Shown here piece after piece: positions 39,605 to 48,374 of a stretch of 64,000 nucleotides of DNA (within the stretch, counting starts at the first letter, position 1; the number at the start of each line of letters is the position of its first letter). This DNA comes from Pseudomonas sputi (GTDB lineage: Bacteria > Pseudomonadota > Gammaproteobacteria > Pseudomonadales > Pseudomonadaceae). The position numbers and the translations under genes are program-made. The stretch spans positions 111,639 through 175,638 of the forward strand of contig NZ_BQHI01000012.1 in assembly GCF_021603585.1 (NCBI RefSeq), read 5' to 3'. Below the pieces are notes generated by a model. It saw only the letters and a program-made list of their open reading frames with translations, was not told the origin of the DNA and made no database searches.

Positions 39605-39636
39605 TGAACTTCAAGTTTCTACACCAGGAGATATCA

Positions 39637-40239
39637 ATGAGCGTACTCGTAGGCAAACAAGCCCCTGACTTCACCGTCCCGGCCGTACTCGGCAATGGCG
39701 AGATCGTTGACAGCTTCACCCTGTCCTCGGCCATCAAAGGCAAATACGGCCTGGTGTTCTTTTACCCGCTGGACTTCACCTTCGTCTGCCCGTCCGAGCT
39801 GATCGCCCTGGATAACCGCATGGCCGACTTCAAGGCGCGCAACGTTGAAGTGATCGCTGTGTCGATCGACTCGCACTTCACCCACAACGCCTGGCGCAAC
39901 ACCCCGGTCAACAATGGCGGCATCGGCCAGGTGAAATACACCATGGCTGCCGACATGAAGCACGACATCGCCAAGGCCTACGACGTTGAGTCCGAAGGCG
40001 GCGTGGCTTTCCGTGGCGCGTTCCTGATCGACGACAAGGGCGTTGTCCGCTCGCAGATCGTCAACGACCTGCCGCTGGGCCGTAACATGGAAGAGCTGAT
40101 CCGTCTGGTCGACGCGCTGCAATTCCACGAAGAGCACGGCGAAGTCTGCCCTGCCAACTGGAAAAAAGGCGACAAAGGCATGAACGCTTCGCCAGAAGGC
40201 GTGGCGGCTTACCTGACCGAGAACGCTGCTGCCCTGTAA
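39637..40239 (+). CDS. Typical 2-Cys peroxiredoxin (AhpC/Prx)
   Basis: A 200-residue thiol peroxidase. The peroxidatic Cys is in TFVCPSELIAL and the resolving Cys in GEVCPANWKKG, so it is a typical 2-Cys enzyme that forms intersubunit disulfides. The C-terminal tail beyond the resolving Cys is about 30 residues. It reduces H2O2 and organic hydroperoxides. The reductant gene ahpF is not adjacent. CAGGAG precedes the ATG. Position next to bfr/bfd fits joint iron and peroxide control. It is the homologue in this syntenic slot of other pseudomonads. Confidence 0.93.
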   Translation: MSVLVGKQAPDFTVPAVLGNGEIVDSFTLSSAIKGKYGLVFFYPLDFTFVCPSELIALDNRMADFKARNVEVIAVSIDSHFTHNAWRNTPVNNGGIGQVKYTMAADMKHDIAKAYDVESEGGVAFRGAFLIDDKGVVRSQIVNDLPLGRNMEELIRLVDALQFHEEHGEVCPANWKKGDKGMNASPEGVAAYLTENAAAL

Positions 40240-40257
40240 GGCGTAACGTCGAGGTAC

Positions 40258-40287
40258 AAAAAAACCGGCCTACGTGGCCGGTTTTTT
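40258..40287. terminator. Terminator between the peroxiredoxin gene and rnt
   Basis: The stem AAAAAACCGGCC / GGCCGGTTTTTT with loop TACGT works in both directions between convergent genes. Confidence 0.9.
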
Positions 40288-40313
40288 CATGCTCGGAGGA
40301 AATCCGACGAGGA

Positions 40314-40988
40314 TCAGTCGTCGAAGTCTTCCCAGCCACCCATCTGTTTCCAGCGGTTGACGATACCGCAGAACAGTTCGGCCGTCTTCTCGGTGTCGTA
40401 ACGCGCCGAATGCGCTTCACGGCCATCGAAGTCGATGTCGGCGGCCTGACAGGCCTTGGCCAATACGGTTTGACCGTAGGCCAGGCCGGCGAGGGTCGCG
40501 GTGTCGAAGCTGGAGAACGGATGGAACGGATTGCGCTTCATGTCCAGCCGCGCGACGGCGGCGTTGAGGAAGCCCAGATCGAAGCTGCTGTTGTGGCCGA
40601 CCAGGATCGCCCGCTTGCAGCCGTTGGCCTTCAAGGCCTTGCGCACGCCACGGAAGATGTCGGTCAGCGCCGTTTCTTCGCTGACGGCCATGCGCAACGG
40701 GTGGTCGAGCTTGATCCCGGTGAACTCCAGCGCCGCCGCTTCAACGTTGGCGCCTTCAAACGGCTCAACGCGGAAGAAGTAGGTGTGATCCGGGTAGACG
40801 AAACCCTTTTCATCCATGGCGATGGTGGTCGCGGCAATCTCCAGCAACGCATCGGTGGCCGAGTTGAAGCCACCGGTTTCTACGTCGACGACAACCGGCA
40901 GGTAGCCGCGAAAGCGTGCTGCCATTGGATGGCGCGAACCGCCGCCACCTTGACCGTCCAGTTCGTCGTCGAAATGGTCTTCACTCAC
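40314..40988 (-). CDS. rnt: Ribonuclease T
   Basis: A 224-residue 3'-to-5' exoribonuclease of the DEDDh group that trims the 3' ends of tRNA and other stable RNAs. The four acidic residues and the His are visible as [16 protein letters not shown] and [10 protein letters not shown]. It acts as a dimer. The start overlaps the pyrC stop as ATGA, so rnt is translated with pyrC. The first 20 residues are Gly/Asp-rich and not conserved. Confidence 0.94.
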   Translation of the reverse strand: MSEDHFDDELDGQGGGGSRHPMAARFRGYLPVVVDVETGGFNSATDALLEIAATTIAMDEKGFVYPDHTYFFRVEPFEGANVEAAALEFTGIKLDHPLRMAVSEETALTDIFRGVRKALKANGCKRAILVGHNSSFDLGFLNAAVARLDMKRNPFHPFSSFDTATLAGLAYGQTVLAKACQAADIDFDGREAHSARYDTEKTAELFCGIVNRWKQMGGWEDFDD

Positions 40989-42031
40989 GCGTGTTCCTCC
41001 AGCAGGCGCCAGCGCAGTTTTTCACCGGCGCGCAGCGGGATAACGGTCAGCTCGCCGAAAGGCAGGCTGGTCGGGGCGGTCCATTCTTCACGAACCAGGG
41101 TGATGCGATCGGTGTTTGCCGGCAGGCCGTAAAAACGTGGGCCGTTGAGGCTGGCGAACGCTTCGAGCTTGTCCAGCGCCTTGCGCTGTTCGAAGGCTTC
41201 GGCATACAGCTCGATGGCGGCGTATGCGGTGTAGCAGCCGGCACAGCCGCAGGCGGCTTCCTTGGCGTGCTGGGCGTGCGGCGCCGAGTCGGTACCGAGG
41301 AAGAACTTGGCGCTGCCGCTGGTGGCGGCGTCGAGCAGGGCTTCCTGGTGCGTGTTGCGCTTGAGGATCGGCAGGCAATAGAAGTGCGGCCGGATCCCGC
41401 CCACCAGCATATGGTTACGGTTGTAGAGCAGGTGATGCGCAGTGATGGTCGCGCCGACGTTGGCCGGAGCCTCGTTGACGAACTGCACGGCATCGCCGGT
41501 GGTGATGTGTTCGAACACCACTTTCAGTGTCGGGAAACGCTCGACCACGCGACGCATGTGCTCGTCGATGAAGATTTTTTCGCGGTCGAACACGTCGACG
41601 TCGCCACGGGTGACCTCACCGTGGATCAACAGCGGCATGCCGACTTCGGCCATCGCTTCCAGCGCCGGGAAAATCTTGTCGATGCTGGTGACTCCGGAAT
41701 CGGAGTTGGTGGTGGCGCCGGCCGGGTACAGCTTGGCGGCGTGCACGAAACCGCTGGCCTTGGCCTGACGGATTTCTTCAGGCTGGGTGCGATCGGTGAG
41801 GTATAGCACCATCAGCGGCTCGAAACGACTGCCGGCCGGGCGGGCAGCGAGAATCCGCTGGCGATAGCCGTCGGCTTCAGCGGCGTTGCGCACCGGAGGT
41901 ACCAGGTTGGGCATGATGATGGCGCGACCAAAGGTGCGCGCGACATCCGCAACGGTATTGGTCAACACGGCACCATCGCGAAGATGAATGTGCCAGTCGT
42001 CGGGACGCAGCAGGGTCAGGCGGTCGGACAT
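40985..42031 (-). CDS. pyrC: Dihydroorotase (class II, homodimeric type)
   Basis: A 348-residue zinc amidohydrolase that closes carbamoyl aspartate to dihydroorotate in pyrimidine synthesis. Metal ligands are in [10 protein letters not shown], the carboxylated Lys is in [12 protein letters not shown], and the further His and Asp are in LIHGEVT, VFEHITT and LGTDSAPHA. The length fits the E. coli PyrC type. It is the promoter-proximal gene of pyrC-rnt and divergent from motY. Confidence 0.95.
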   Translation of the reverse strand: MSDRLTLLRPDDWHIHLRDGAVLTNTVADVARTFGRAIIMPNLVPPVRNAAEADGYRQRILAARPAGSRFEPLMVLYLTDRTQPEEIRQAKASGFVHAAKLYPAGATTNSDSGVTSIDKIFPALEAMAEVGMPLLIHGEVTRGDVDVFDREKIFIDEHMRRVVERFPTLKVVFEHITTGDAVQFVNEAPANVGATITAHHLLYNRNHMLVGGIRPHFYCLPILKRNTHQEALLDAATSGSAKFFLGTDSAPHAQHAKEAACGCAGCYTAYAAIELYAEAFEQRKALDKLEAFASLNGPRFYGLPANTDRITLVREEWTAPTSLPFGELTVIPLRAGEKLRWRLLEEHA

Positions 42032-42098
42032 GAGGGGATTCCAGGCGGGTCAAACTGAGGCGAATGCTACCGGAAAAGACTCTTGCAGGCACTCGCTA

Positions 42099-42125
42099 TC
42101 AAGTTTTGCGACGAGCGTCCGATAT
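42099..42125 (+). promoter_or_regulatory. Sigma-28 (FliA) promoter of motY
   Basis: TCAAGTTT-N11-TCCGATAT matches the FliA consensus TAAAGTTT-N11-GCCGATAA in 13 of 16 positions with the exact 11-base spacer. It ends 66 bases before the motY start. Flagellar-class control fits a motor protein. Confidence 0.65.
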
Positions 42126-42191
42126 CCCATAGGTATGCCGTAAAGATGTATGTCTCGGTCTTTTTTGTTGTAGAAGCCAATGGAGCCTCCC

Positions 42192-43100
42192 GTGCGCCAG
42201 CGATATTTAGCCTTGCTCAGTGTGTTTGCCAGCCTTCCCGCGATGGCACTGACCTACCAGACCCGTCTGGAGAACATTGAGTGGACGGTCGAGGGCGACA
42301 AGTTCGAGTGCCGTCTGACGCAACCGATCACCGATTTCGGCTCGGGGCAGTTCGTGCGCAAGGCCGGCGAGCAGGCGACCTTTCGCCTGAACGCCTACAA
42401 CGCCATGCTCGGCGGTGGTTCGGCGACCTTGCTGGCGGCGGCTGCGCCGTGGCAGCCGGGACGTGGCGACATCAATCTGGGCACGGTTCGGCTGGGCAGC
42501 GGCAACGTGCTCTTCAACAGTTCTCAATCCCAGGCCGGGCAACTGATCAGCGGACTGATGGACGGTCGCAGTCCGGTAGTACGCAGGGCATCGGGCGATG
42601 GTCGGGTGTCGGAAGTGCGCCTGTTGCCGGTCAAGTTCAGCAAGGCGTTCAACGACTATCAGACCTGCGTGGCGAAACTGCTCCCGCAGAATTTCGATCA
42701 GGTCAAACAGTCGCAGATCGGCTTCCCCGGCGAAGGCACCGAACTGGACGCCGCCGCCAAGGCCAAGCTGCAAGTCATGCTCGAGTACATGAAGGCCGAT
42801 CCGACGGTCAATCACATCGAACTCGACGGCCACTCCGACAACAGCGGCAATCGCCTGACCAATCGCGAACTGTCGCGCCGTCGTGCGCTGGCCGTGGTCG
42901 ATTTCTTCAAGGCCAACGGCATCCAGGAGTCGCAGATCACCGTGCGTTTCCATGGTGAGCGCTACCCATTGGTGCCAAACACCAACGCCGCCAATCGGGC
43001 CAAGAACCGCCGGGTCAACGTGCACCTTGCGCGAGTGGCGCCGACCACCGCTCCGGCACCTCAGGCCAGCACCCCGGCCAACGCAGCGGCGACTTCCTGA
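42192..43100 (+). CDS. motY: Flagellar T-ring protein MotY
   Basis: A 302-residue exported OmpA-family protein. Starting at GTG 42192 after GGAG gives a signal peptide, VRQRYLALLSVFASLPAMA. The N-terminal MotY-specific domain (LTYQTRLENIEWTVEGDKFE) is about 150 residues. The C-terminal OmpA-like peptidoglycan-binding domain has IELDGHSDNSGNRLTNRELS and NRAKNRRVNV. MotY forms the T ring that holds stators at the flagellar motor. The slot between pyrC and argG is that of the P. aeruginosa motY. The tail is Ala/Pro/Thr-rich. Confidence 0.88.
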   Translation: MRQRYLALLSVFASLPAMALTYQTRLENIEWTVEGDKFECRLTQPITDFGSGQFVRKAGEQATFRLNAYNAMLGGGSATLLAAAAPWQPGRGDINLGTVRLGSGNVLFNSSQSQAGQLISGLMDGRSPVVRRASGDGRVSEVRLLPVKFSKAFNDYQTCVAKLLPQNFDQVKQSQIGFPGEGTELDAAAKAKLQVMLEYMKADPTVNHIELDGHSDNSGNRLTNRELSRRRALAVVDFFKANGIQESQITVRFHGERYPLVPNTNAANRAKNRRVNVHLARVAPTTAPAPQASTPANAAATS

Positions 43101-43229
43101 CTCAGCGGTCATCGTCGCCCTCTCGACAGATTCTGTCGCTTTGTCGTCTTAAGCTGTCGCGCCTCTGTAAATTATCGCGTTTGAGCGGTAGACTCCTCGG
43201 CTTTCCGTAGAACCCCGTGGAGTGATGGC

Positions 43230-44447
43230 ATGGCGGACGTAAACAAGGTCGTTCTGGCGTATTCCGGCGGCCTGGACACTTCGGTGATCCTCAAGTGGCT
43301 GCAGGATACTTATAACTGTGAAGTCGTGACCTTCACCGCTGACCTGGGTCAGGGCGAAGAAGTCGAGCCGGCTCGCGCCAAGGCGCAGGCTATGGGCGTC
43401 AAAGAAATCTACATCGACGACCTGCGCGAGGAATTCGTGCGTGACTTCGTGTTCCCGATGTTCCGCGCCAACACCGTTTACGAAGGCGAGTACCTGCTGG
43501 GTACTTCCATCGCGCGTCCGCTGATCGCCAAGCGTCTGATCGAAATCGCCAACGAAACCGGCGCCGACGCCATTTCTCACGGCGCGACCGGCAAGGGCAA
43601 CGACCAGGTACGTTTCGAACTGGGTGCCTACGCACTCAAGCCAGGCGTGAAAGTGATCGCCCCTTGGCGCGAGTGGGACCTGCTGTCCCGCGAGAAGCTG
43701 ATGGATTACGCCGAGAAGCACGCGATCCCGATCGAGCGTCACGGCAAGAAGAAATCCCCGTACTCGATGGACGCCAACCTGCTGCACATCTCCTATGAAG
43801 GCGGTGTGCTGGAAGACACCTGGACCGAGCACGAAGAAGACATGTGGCGCTGGACCGTCTCTCCGGAGAAGGCTCCCGACACCCCGCAATACCTGGAGCT
43901 GACCTACCGCAACGGCGACATCGTTGCGCTGGACGGCGTCGAAATGACTCCGGCCACCGTGCTGGCGACGCTGAACAGGATTGGTGGCGAGCATGGCATC
44001 GGCCGTCTGGACATCGTCGAGAACCGTTATGTCGGCATGAAATCCCGTGGCTGCTACGAAACCCCGGGCGGCACCATCATGCTGCGCGCTCACCGCGCCA
44101 TCGAATCGATCACCCTGGACCGCGAAGTCGCTCACCTCAAAGACGAGCTGATGCCGAAATACGCCAGTCTGATCTACACCGGCTACTGGTGGAGCCCTGA
44201 GCGTCTGATGTTGCAACAGATGATCGACGCTTCCCAGGTCAACGTGAACGGCGTCGTACGCCTGAAACTGTACAAGGGCAACGTGATCGTGACCGGCCGC
44301 AAGTCTGACGATTCGCTGTTCGACGCCAACATCGCGACCTTCGAAGAAGACGGCGGCGCCTACAACCAGGCCGATGCGGCGGGCTTCATCAAGCTCAATG
44401 CACTGCGCATGCGCATTGCTGCCAACAAGGGCCGCAAGCTGTTCTGA
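43230..44447 (+). CDS. argG: Argininosuccinate synthase
   Basis: A 405-residue ATP-dependent ligase that joins citrulline and aspartate to form argininosuccinate. The N-terminal PP-loop is [16 protein letters not shown]. Further signatures are [17 protein letters not shown] and the citrulline-binding [23 protein letters not shown] precedes the ATG. It completes, with argF in this window, two adjacent steps of arginine synthesis. It stands alone and is followed by a hairpin. Confidence 0.96.
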   Translation: MADVNKVVLAYSGGLDTSVILKWLQDTYNCEVVTFTADLGQGEEVEPARAKAQAMGVKEIYIDDLREEFVRDFVFPMFRANTVYEGEYLLGTSIARPLIAKRLIEIANETGADAISHGATGKGNDQVRFELGAYALKPGVKVIAPWREWDLLSREKLMDYAEKHAIPIERHGKKKSPYSMDANLLHISYEGGVLEDTWTEHEEDMWRWTVSPEKAPDTPQYLELTYRNGDIVALDGVEMTPATVLATLNRIGGEHGIGRLDIVENRYVGMKSRGCYETPGGTIMLRAHRAIESITLDREVAHLKDELMPKYASLIYTGYWWSPERLMLQQMIDASQVNVNGVVRLKLYKGNVIVTGRKSDDSLFDANIATFEEDGGAYNQADAAGFIKLNALRMRIAANKGRKLF

Positions 44448-44468
44448 GTCATTCGGTTCGGATGTGAA

Positions 44469-44500
44469 ACAAAGGCCTTGTCGCAAGACAGGGCCTTTGT
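44469..44500 (+). terminator. Terminator of argG
   Basis: The stem ACAAAGGCC-TGTC / GAC-GGGCCTTTGT with loop GCAA lies 22 bases after the argG stop. The T-run is short. Confidence 0.65.
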
Positions 44501-44580
44501 GCTTTTGGGTGCTCCTTTCTTCAAACTGATCGGGATCAGCATTTTCGCTGCTCTTGCTTTGCCAGCCTTCTGCGGCGTTT

Positions 44581-45162
44581 TCAAACCTTTTCCACCTGGA
44601 TCATGCTCATTGAATCCACGTCGTAAGAGATGCAGTAGGTAGTTCCGGCGGCTTTCTTCCTTTGTTTAAACGATTTGAAGACGTTTTCTGTTAATGAAGC
44701 GTCCGGTATCGAGTGGGTCAGGAACAGGAATATTCTGAGTGAGTGTTTGGAAGGGGGCGGGATTTTTTCCAATAGTTCGCCTGTGTCAAATTCGGCACTT
44801 CCTCCTCTGATATCAACGATATATAGCGTCGTGAGCGATTTCTGCAGTTTTACTGTGTGCAACTCAATATTGGGTTGTGTGACCGTCTCCTGCAGATGAG
44901 GTGCACTTTCCTCAAATGCCTTTAAAAAACTCTTGTCGTTTTCAAAGTCTGAAGGTGCATAAAGGGATCGGTAGTTGAAGTTAAGAGTTATGAAGAACAG
45001 GAACGCCAGGAAAAAAGGAAAACTGATCAGAAGCCAAATGTAGATCTTCCGGTCTTCGTTATCGAGAAAGGGCAGGGATACCGCTGCTGAGGTCTCGGTT
45101 ATCAATGCAAATACGGCAATGATGCTTATAGGGTTGGTGATCTTTCTGTTGTTTTTTAACAT
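44581..45162 (-). CDS. Unknown membrane protein in AT-rich patch
   Basis: A 193-residue protein. Two N-terminal hydrophobic segments are seen, ISIIAVFALITETSAAVSLP and the segment around IYIWLLISFPFFLAFLFFIT. They are followed by a soluble domain of about 125 residues (LYIVDIRGGSAEFDTGELLE). No family was recognised. The base composition is clearly lower in GC than its neighbours, and the codon use is mixed, which suggests acquisition. It is convergent with argG and lies upstream of an AT-rich gap. The start is the only good ATG. Confidence 0.65.
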   Translation of the reverse strand: MLKNNRKITNPISIIAVFALITETSAAVSLPFLDNEDRKIYIWLLISFPFFLAFLFFITLNFNYRSLYAPSDFENDKSFLKAFEESAPHLQETVTQPNIELHTVKLQKSLTTLYIVDIRGGSAEFDTGELLEKIPPPSKHSLRIFLFLTHSIPDASLTENVFKSFKQRKKAAGTTYCISYDVDSMSMIQVEKV

Positions 45163-45564
45163 GTGCTTTGCTCATGAACTTGCTGTTCTCGTCATGGGGT
45201 TTTCTAGTGATTTGTATAGCTGGATATCAGGTTGATGGTCTAGCGTTAGTTAGCTGGTGTTTATCGGAATTAAGGGTGAATTAATACAGGTATGTTGTTT
45301 CAGGTTTTTATTATTTTGGTGAGTTTGCTTTTTCTTGTTGATGCCTTGTTCAGGTGCTGTCGCATTGTAATCGGTTGAGTGGCGGGCTTTACGCTCTCAC
45401 CAGGCAGTAATTTTTCTGGTGATCCTTTTCTGTAGGAATAATCTTTATTGGCTGTAGGAGGTGTCTCTTGATGCCGGTGTGAATGAACTTCTCCATGCCA
45501 TGAGTGAAATGACTGCGTTATTGTGCCGGTTCTAAAAATTCGAACAGCGAAACTGGACTTGCCC
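45163..45564. other. AT-rich gap before the response regulator
   Basis: About 400 bases of low-GC sequence. A minus-strand frame at 45300-45566 (88 codons) has no ribosome site or family similarity and is judged spurious. Promoters for both flanking divergent genes must lie here. No repeat, tRNA or insertion-sequence end was recognised. Confidence 0.5.
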
Positions 45565-46191
45565 ATGAATAAAGTGCTGATCGTGGATGATCACCCCGTC
45601 ATTCGTCTTGCGGTACGTATGCTGATGGAACGTCATAGCTACGAAGTCATTGCAGAAACCGACAATGGAGTGGATGCGTTACAACTTGCTCGTGATCAGA
45701 TGCCGGATATCGTGATACTGGATATCGGCATACCGAAACTGGATGGACTGGAAGTCATTGCACGCCTTACGACAAGTGCGATGCCGTTGAAAGTACTTGT
45801 GCTGACATCTCAGTCACCCGGGCACTTTTCCATGCGCTGCATGCAATCGGGGGCGGCGGGTTATGTTTGCAAACAGCAGGATCTGACTGAGTTGTTGAGC
45901 GCCATCAAGGCGGTTCTGTCCGGATACAGCTACTTTCCGAATCAGGCGTTGCATACCGTGCGTACCAGTCTGGGAAATGCCAGCGAAGCTGATATGGTCG
46001 ATCGCCTGTCGGGGCGGGAAATGATGGTTTTACAGCAACTGGCGCGGGGCAAGACCAACAAGGAAATTGCCGACGGGATGTTCCTCAGTAACAAGACCGT
46101 GAGTACCTACAAGACCCGACTGCTTTTGAAACTCAATGCGCGCTCGCTGGTGGATCTGATCGAACTGGCGCAGCGCAACGGCCTGGTCTGA
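45565..46191 (+). CDS. NarL/LuxR-type response regulator, RocA/EvgA-like
   Basis: A 208-residue response regulator. The receiver has VDDHPVIRLAVRMLMERHSY and phospho-acceptor Asp in DIVILDIGIPKLDG, with the CKQQD loop. The C-terminal LuxR-type helix-turn-helix is LSGREMMVLQQLARGKTNKE with MFLSNKTVSTYKTRLLLKL. It resembles the RocA/BvgA/EvgA group controlled by hybrid kinases, but no kinase is nearby. The start at 45565 is chosen from the family N-terminus (MNKVLIVDD). It lies at the edge of the AT-rich patch. Confidence 0.87.
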   Translation: MNKVLIVDDHPVIRLAVRMLMERHSYEVIAETDNGVDALQLARDQMPDIVILDIGIPKLDGLEVIARLTTSAMPLKVLVLTSQSPGHFSMRCMQSGAAGYVCKQQDLTELLSAIKAVLSGYSYFPNQALHTVRTSLGNASEADMVDRLSGREMMVLQQLARGKTNKEIADGMFLSNKTVSTYKTRLLLKLNARSLVDLIELAQRNGLV

Positions 46192-46237
46192 AGGGTCAGG
46201 TCATGGGCGGATCGGAGTCAGCGTGTGGCAGAAAGAG

Positions 46238-46263
46238 AAAAGCCTCCGTTGCGGGAGGCTTTC
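46238..46263. terminator. Bidirectional terminator
   Basis: The stem AAAGCCTCC / GGAGGCTTT with a short GTTGCG loop separates the convergent response-regulator gene and the PA3496-family gene. Confidence 0.75.
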
Positions 46264-46268
46264 AAATG

Positions 46269-46448
46269 TCAGAGATCAAAATCGTAATCGGCCAATTGCT
46301 TCTGCAGTCGGCGCTCCTCAAGCAGGTTGTCGATGGTTCGGCGTTTGCTCAAGTTGGTCTTGGCGACTTCAACCAAAGGTTCGGCATCATCGGCCTCCGT
46401 GGCGATAAAGTCGTCATCCGCTTCCAATTGCTCTTTGCTGGTGCTCAT
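46269..46448 (-). CDS. PA3496-family small acidic protein
   Basis: A 59-residue protein that is easily missed because of its length. It is strongly acidic in the first half (EADDDFIATEADDAE) and basic and helical in the second (NLSKRRTIDNLLEERRLQKQ), ending DYDFDL. This is the pattern of the PA3496 family, which in P. aeruginosa sits next to nth, as here. TGGAG precedes the ATG by 8 bases. It lacks a signal peptide. Annotation pipelines call the family a putative envelope-integrity protein, but its function is unproven. Confidence 0.8.
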   Translation of the reverse strand: MSTSKEQLEADDDFIATEADDAEPLVEVAKTNLSKRRTIDNLLEERRLQKQLADYDFDL

Positions 46449-46555
46449 AAGGTTAACTCCAGGCTAAGACTGCCTTTGGCGCTTCTTATATCGATATTCC
46501 AGCAGATGGTAAAAAAGATTTTTTCAATCGATAAATCGATAAAACCAATAGCCAC

Positions 46556-47194
46556 TCAATCGTCAGAAGTTTTGTACTTGTAGTCGCACAAGTCTTCAAT
46601 CCGACAGCTGCCGCAGCGGGGCTTGCGTGCCAGGCACACATAGCGTCCGTGAAGAATGAGCCAGTGGTGCGAGTCGAGCAGGTATTCTTTTGGCACAAAC
46701 TTCATCAGCTTCTTTTCCACCTCGACCACGTTTTTACCAGGAGCGATACCGGTGCGGTTGCTGACCCGGAAGATGTGGGTGTCCACCGCCATGGTCAACT
46801 GGCGGAACGCGGTGTTGAGCACGACGTTGGCCGTCTTGCGGCCTACGCCGGGCAAGGCTTCCAGCGCTTCGCGGGTCTGCGGGACTTCGCCATTGTGCAG
46901 CTCGACCAGCAGGCGGCAGGTCTCGATCACGTTTTTGGCCTTGCTGTTATAGAGGCCGATGGTCTTGATGTATTCGGACAGCCCTTCAACGCCTAACGCG
47001 TGAATGGCCGCCGGTGTGTTTGCCACCGGGAACAGCTTGGCCGTCGCCTTGTTCACCCCGACATCCGTCGATTGCGCGGACAGAATCACTGCGATCAACA
47101 GTTCGAAAGGCGAGGAATAGGCCAGTTCGGTCTTGGGTTCGGGATTGTCCTCGTGAAACCGACGGAAGATCTCCAGACGTTTTGCGGCATTCAT
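46556..47194 (-). CDS. nth: Endonuclease III
   Basis: A 212-residue base-excision-repair glycosylase/AP lyase for oxidised pyrimidines. The helix-hairpin-helix with catalytic Lys is LPGVGRKTANVVLN, the catalytic Asp is in MAVDTHIFRVSNR and the C-terminal [4Fe-4S] ligands are CLARKPRCGSCRIEDLC. Its start overlaps the rnfE stop as ATGA, so it is the last gene of the rnf operon. The same linkage exists in other gammaproteobacteria. Confidence 0.95.
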   Translation of the reverse strand: MNAAKRLEIFRRFHEDNPEPKTELAYSSPFELLIAVILSAQSTDVGVNKATAKLFPVANTPAAIHALGVEGLSEYIKTIGLYNSKAKNVIETCRLLVELHNGEVPQTREALEALPGVGRKTANVVLNTAFRQLTMAVDTHIFRVSNRTGIAPGKNVVEVEKKLMKFVPKEYLLDSHHWLILHGRYVCLARKPRCGSCRIEDLCDYKYKTSDD

Positions 47195-47772
47195 GGGTGA
47201 TGCGTTTCCTCGGGTAGGTCGGCAGGGCGAGCCCAGGCCTGACGGGCGGCCAGTAACAGTCCCAGCAATATCAAGGCGCCGGGAGCCAGCGTCGCAAAAT
47301 GCAGGCCATCGCCGAACAGAATCAAACCTTGCCAGTGTTCTGACAAATGATGGCCGATGCTGCCCTGACCGATCAGCTCACGCAACACCGCCAGCACGGT
47401 CATCAGCGCGGCAAACAGGCCGCACAGTTTCAGCCGTGCGCGGACAGGCTGGCGAAAGAACCCATTGTGCTCCAGCACGATGCATTGCAAGCCAGTCAGC
47501 CCAACATAAAGACTGATCAGTTGATGCCATTGCAGCGCACCGCGTTGCAGAAAAATATCGGCGCAGCCGGCCAGGGTCGCGGCCAGCACCAGACTGACCG
47601 GCAACAGGCTCTCGCTGCTCAGGCGCGAACGCAGCGGTGCCATGCACAAACCGTAAATGCCCACGACAACGGCGAACATCAACAGAGTCGCCAGCGCAGC
47701 TGCCACGGAGTCGGTGGCACCGATCAACAGGACCAGCATCATTGCGTTCGACAGTGTCGCTGACGTCTTCAT
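47191..47772 (-). CDS. rnfE: Divergent RnfE/RsxE-like membrane subunit
   Basis: A 193-residue protein with about six hydrophobic helices in the RnfE slot before nth. It is strongly diverged. The canonical first-helix pattern LLGLCPLLA reads LIGATDSVA, losing the cluster Cys. The second site keeps a Cys (GLQCIVLEHNGFF, against TNCIVVGRAEAF). In studied Rnf complexes, RnfA and RnfE each give two Cys to an intramembrane Fe-S cluster. It overlaps rnfG and nth by 4 bases. Confidence 0.8.
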   Translation of the reverse strand: MKTSATLSNAMMLVLLIGATDSVAAALATLLMFAVVVGIYGLCMAPLRSRLSSESLLPVSLVLAATLAGCADIFLQRGALQWHQLISLYVGLTGLQCIVLEHNGFFRQPVRARLKLCGLFAALMTVLAVLRELIGQGSIGHHLSEHWQGLILFGDGLHFATLAPGALILLGLLLAARQAWARPADLPEETHHP

Positions 47773-48374
47773 GGTGCGCTCCCGAGCAGGCTCGTGCGGT
47801 GTTCATCGAAGTAACGCAGGGCATCGTGGATGGCGTTGATGGCCGCACGAGAGGTAATGGTTGCGCCCGCGATCTGGTCGAATTGTCCCTGATCCTTCTT
47901 CAAGGCCCATCCGGCTTCCGTCGGCTGGCTGCTCGATTGTCCGCTAAAGCGCTGGAGCCAGCGATTTGGCCAGTCGCCGATATGTCCGCCCAGCGAAGGC
48001 GTTTCGTTTTGCTCGAGGGTTTTGACGCCGAGCAAACGACCGTCGGCATCGATGGCGATCAGCAACTCGATATTGCCGGCGTAGCCTTGGGTCTGGCTGC
48101 GCAACAGCACGGCCACAGGTTGGCCGCTTTTCGTCGCCCGGTAACCGCCCAGCAACAGACTGTGGCTCAGGTGGATGTCGGTCAGCGCCAGAAGTTGTTC
48201 AAGCGGCAGATTGTCGTAAGCATCGACCGGCAGCACGTCCAGCCATTTACGACTCTCAAGCAGACGCTGTTCGGCGGCGATGTGCGGCGCGTTGCTGCGT
48301 TGCACCAGCCACGTCACACCGATGCCCAGCGCGGTCATCAACGCCAGTATGACCAGGCCGTTCGTGCGGTTCAT
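47769..48374 (-). CDS. rnfG: Electron transport complex subunit RnfG
   Basis: A 201-residue protein with one N-terminal membrane anchor (GLVILALMTALGIGVTWLV) and a periplasmic FMN domain. The FMN-attachment motif is present (IAGATITSRAAINAI), with the acceptor Thr in GAT. LGGHIGDWPNRWLQRF matches the substrate-facing segment of the family. It should accept electrons from RnfD. The start is set at 48374 by the ATGA overlap with rnfD. Confidence 0.88.
   Translation of the reverse strand: MNRTNGLVILALMTALGIGVTWLVQRSNAPHIAAEQRLLESRKWLDVLPVDAYDNLPLEQLLALTDIHLSHSLLLGGYRATKSGQPVAVLLRSQTQGYAGNIELLIAIDADGRLLGVKTLEQNETPSLGGHIGDWPNRWLQRFSGQSSSQPTEAGWALKKDQGQFDQIAGATITSRAAINAIHDALRYFDEHRTSLLGSAP

Noticed and set aside
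42192-43100. Generic OmpA outer-membrane porin
   Set aside because: There is no N-terminal beta-barrel; the N-terminal domain and the pyrC-argG context match MotY.
45300-45566. 88-codon minus-strand frame in the AT-rich gap
   Set aside because: No ribosome site, no family similarity, and it overlaps the start of the response regulator.
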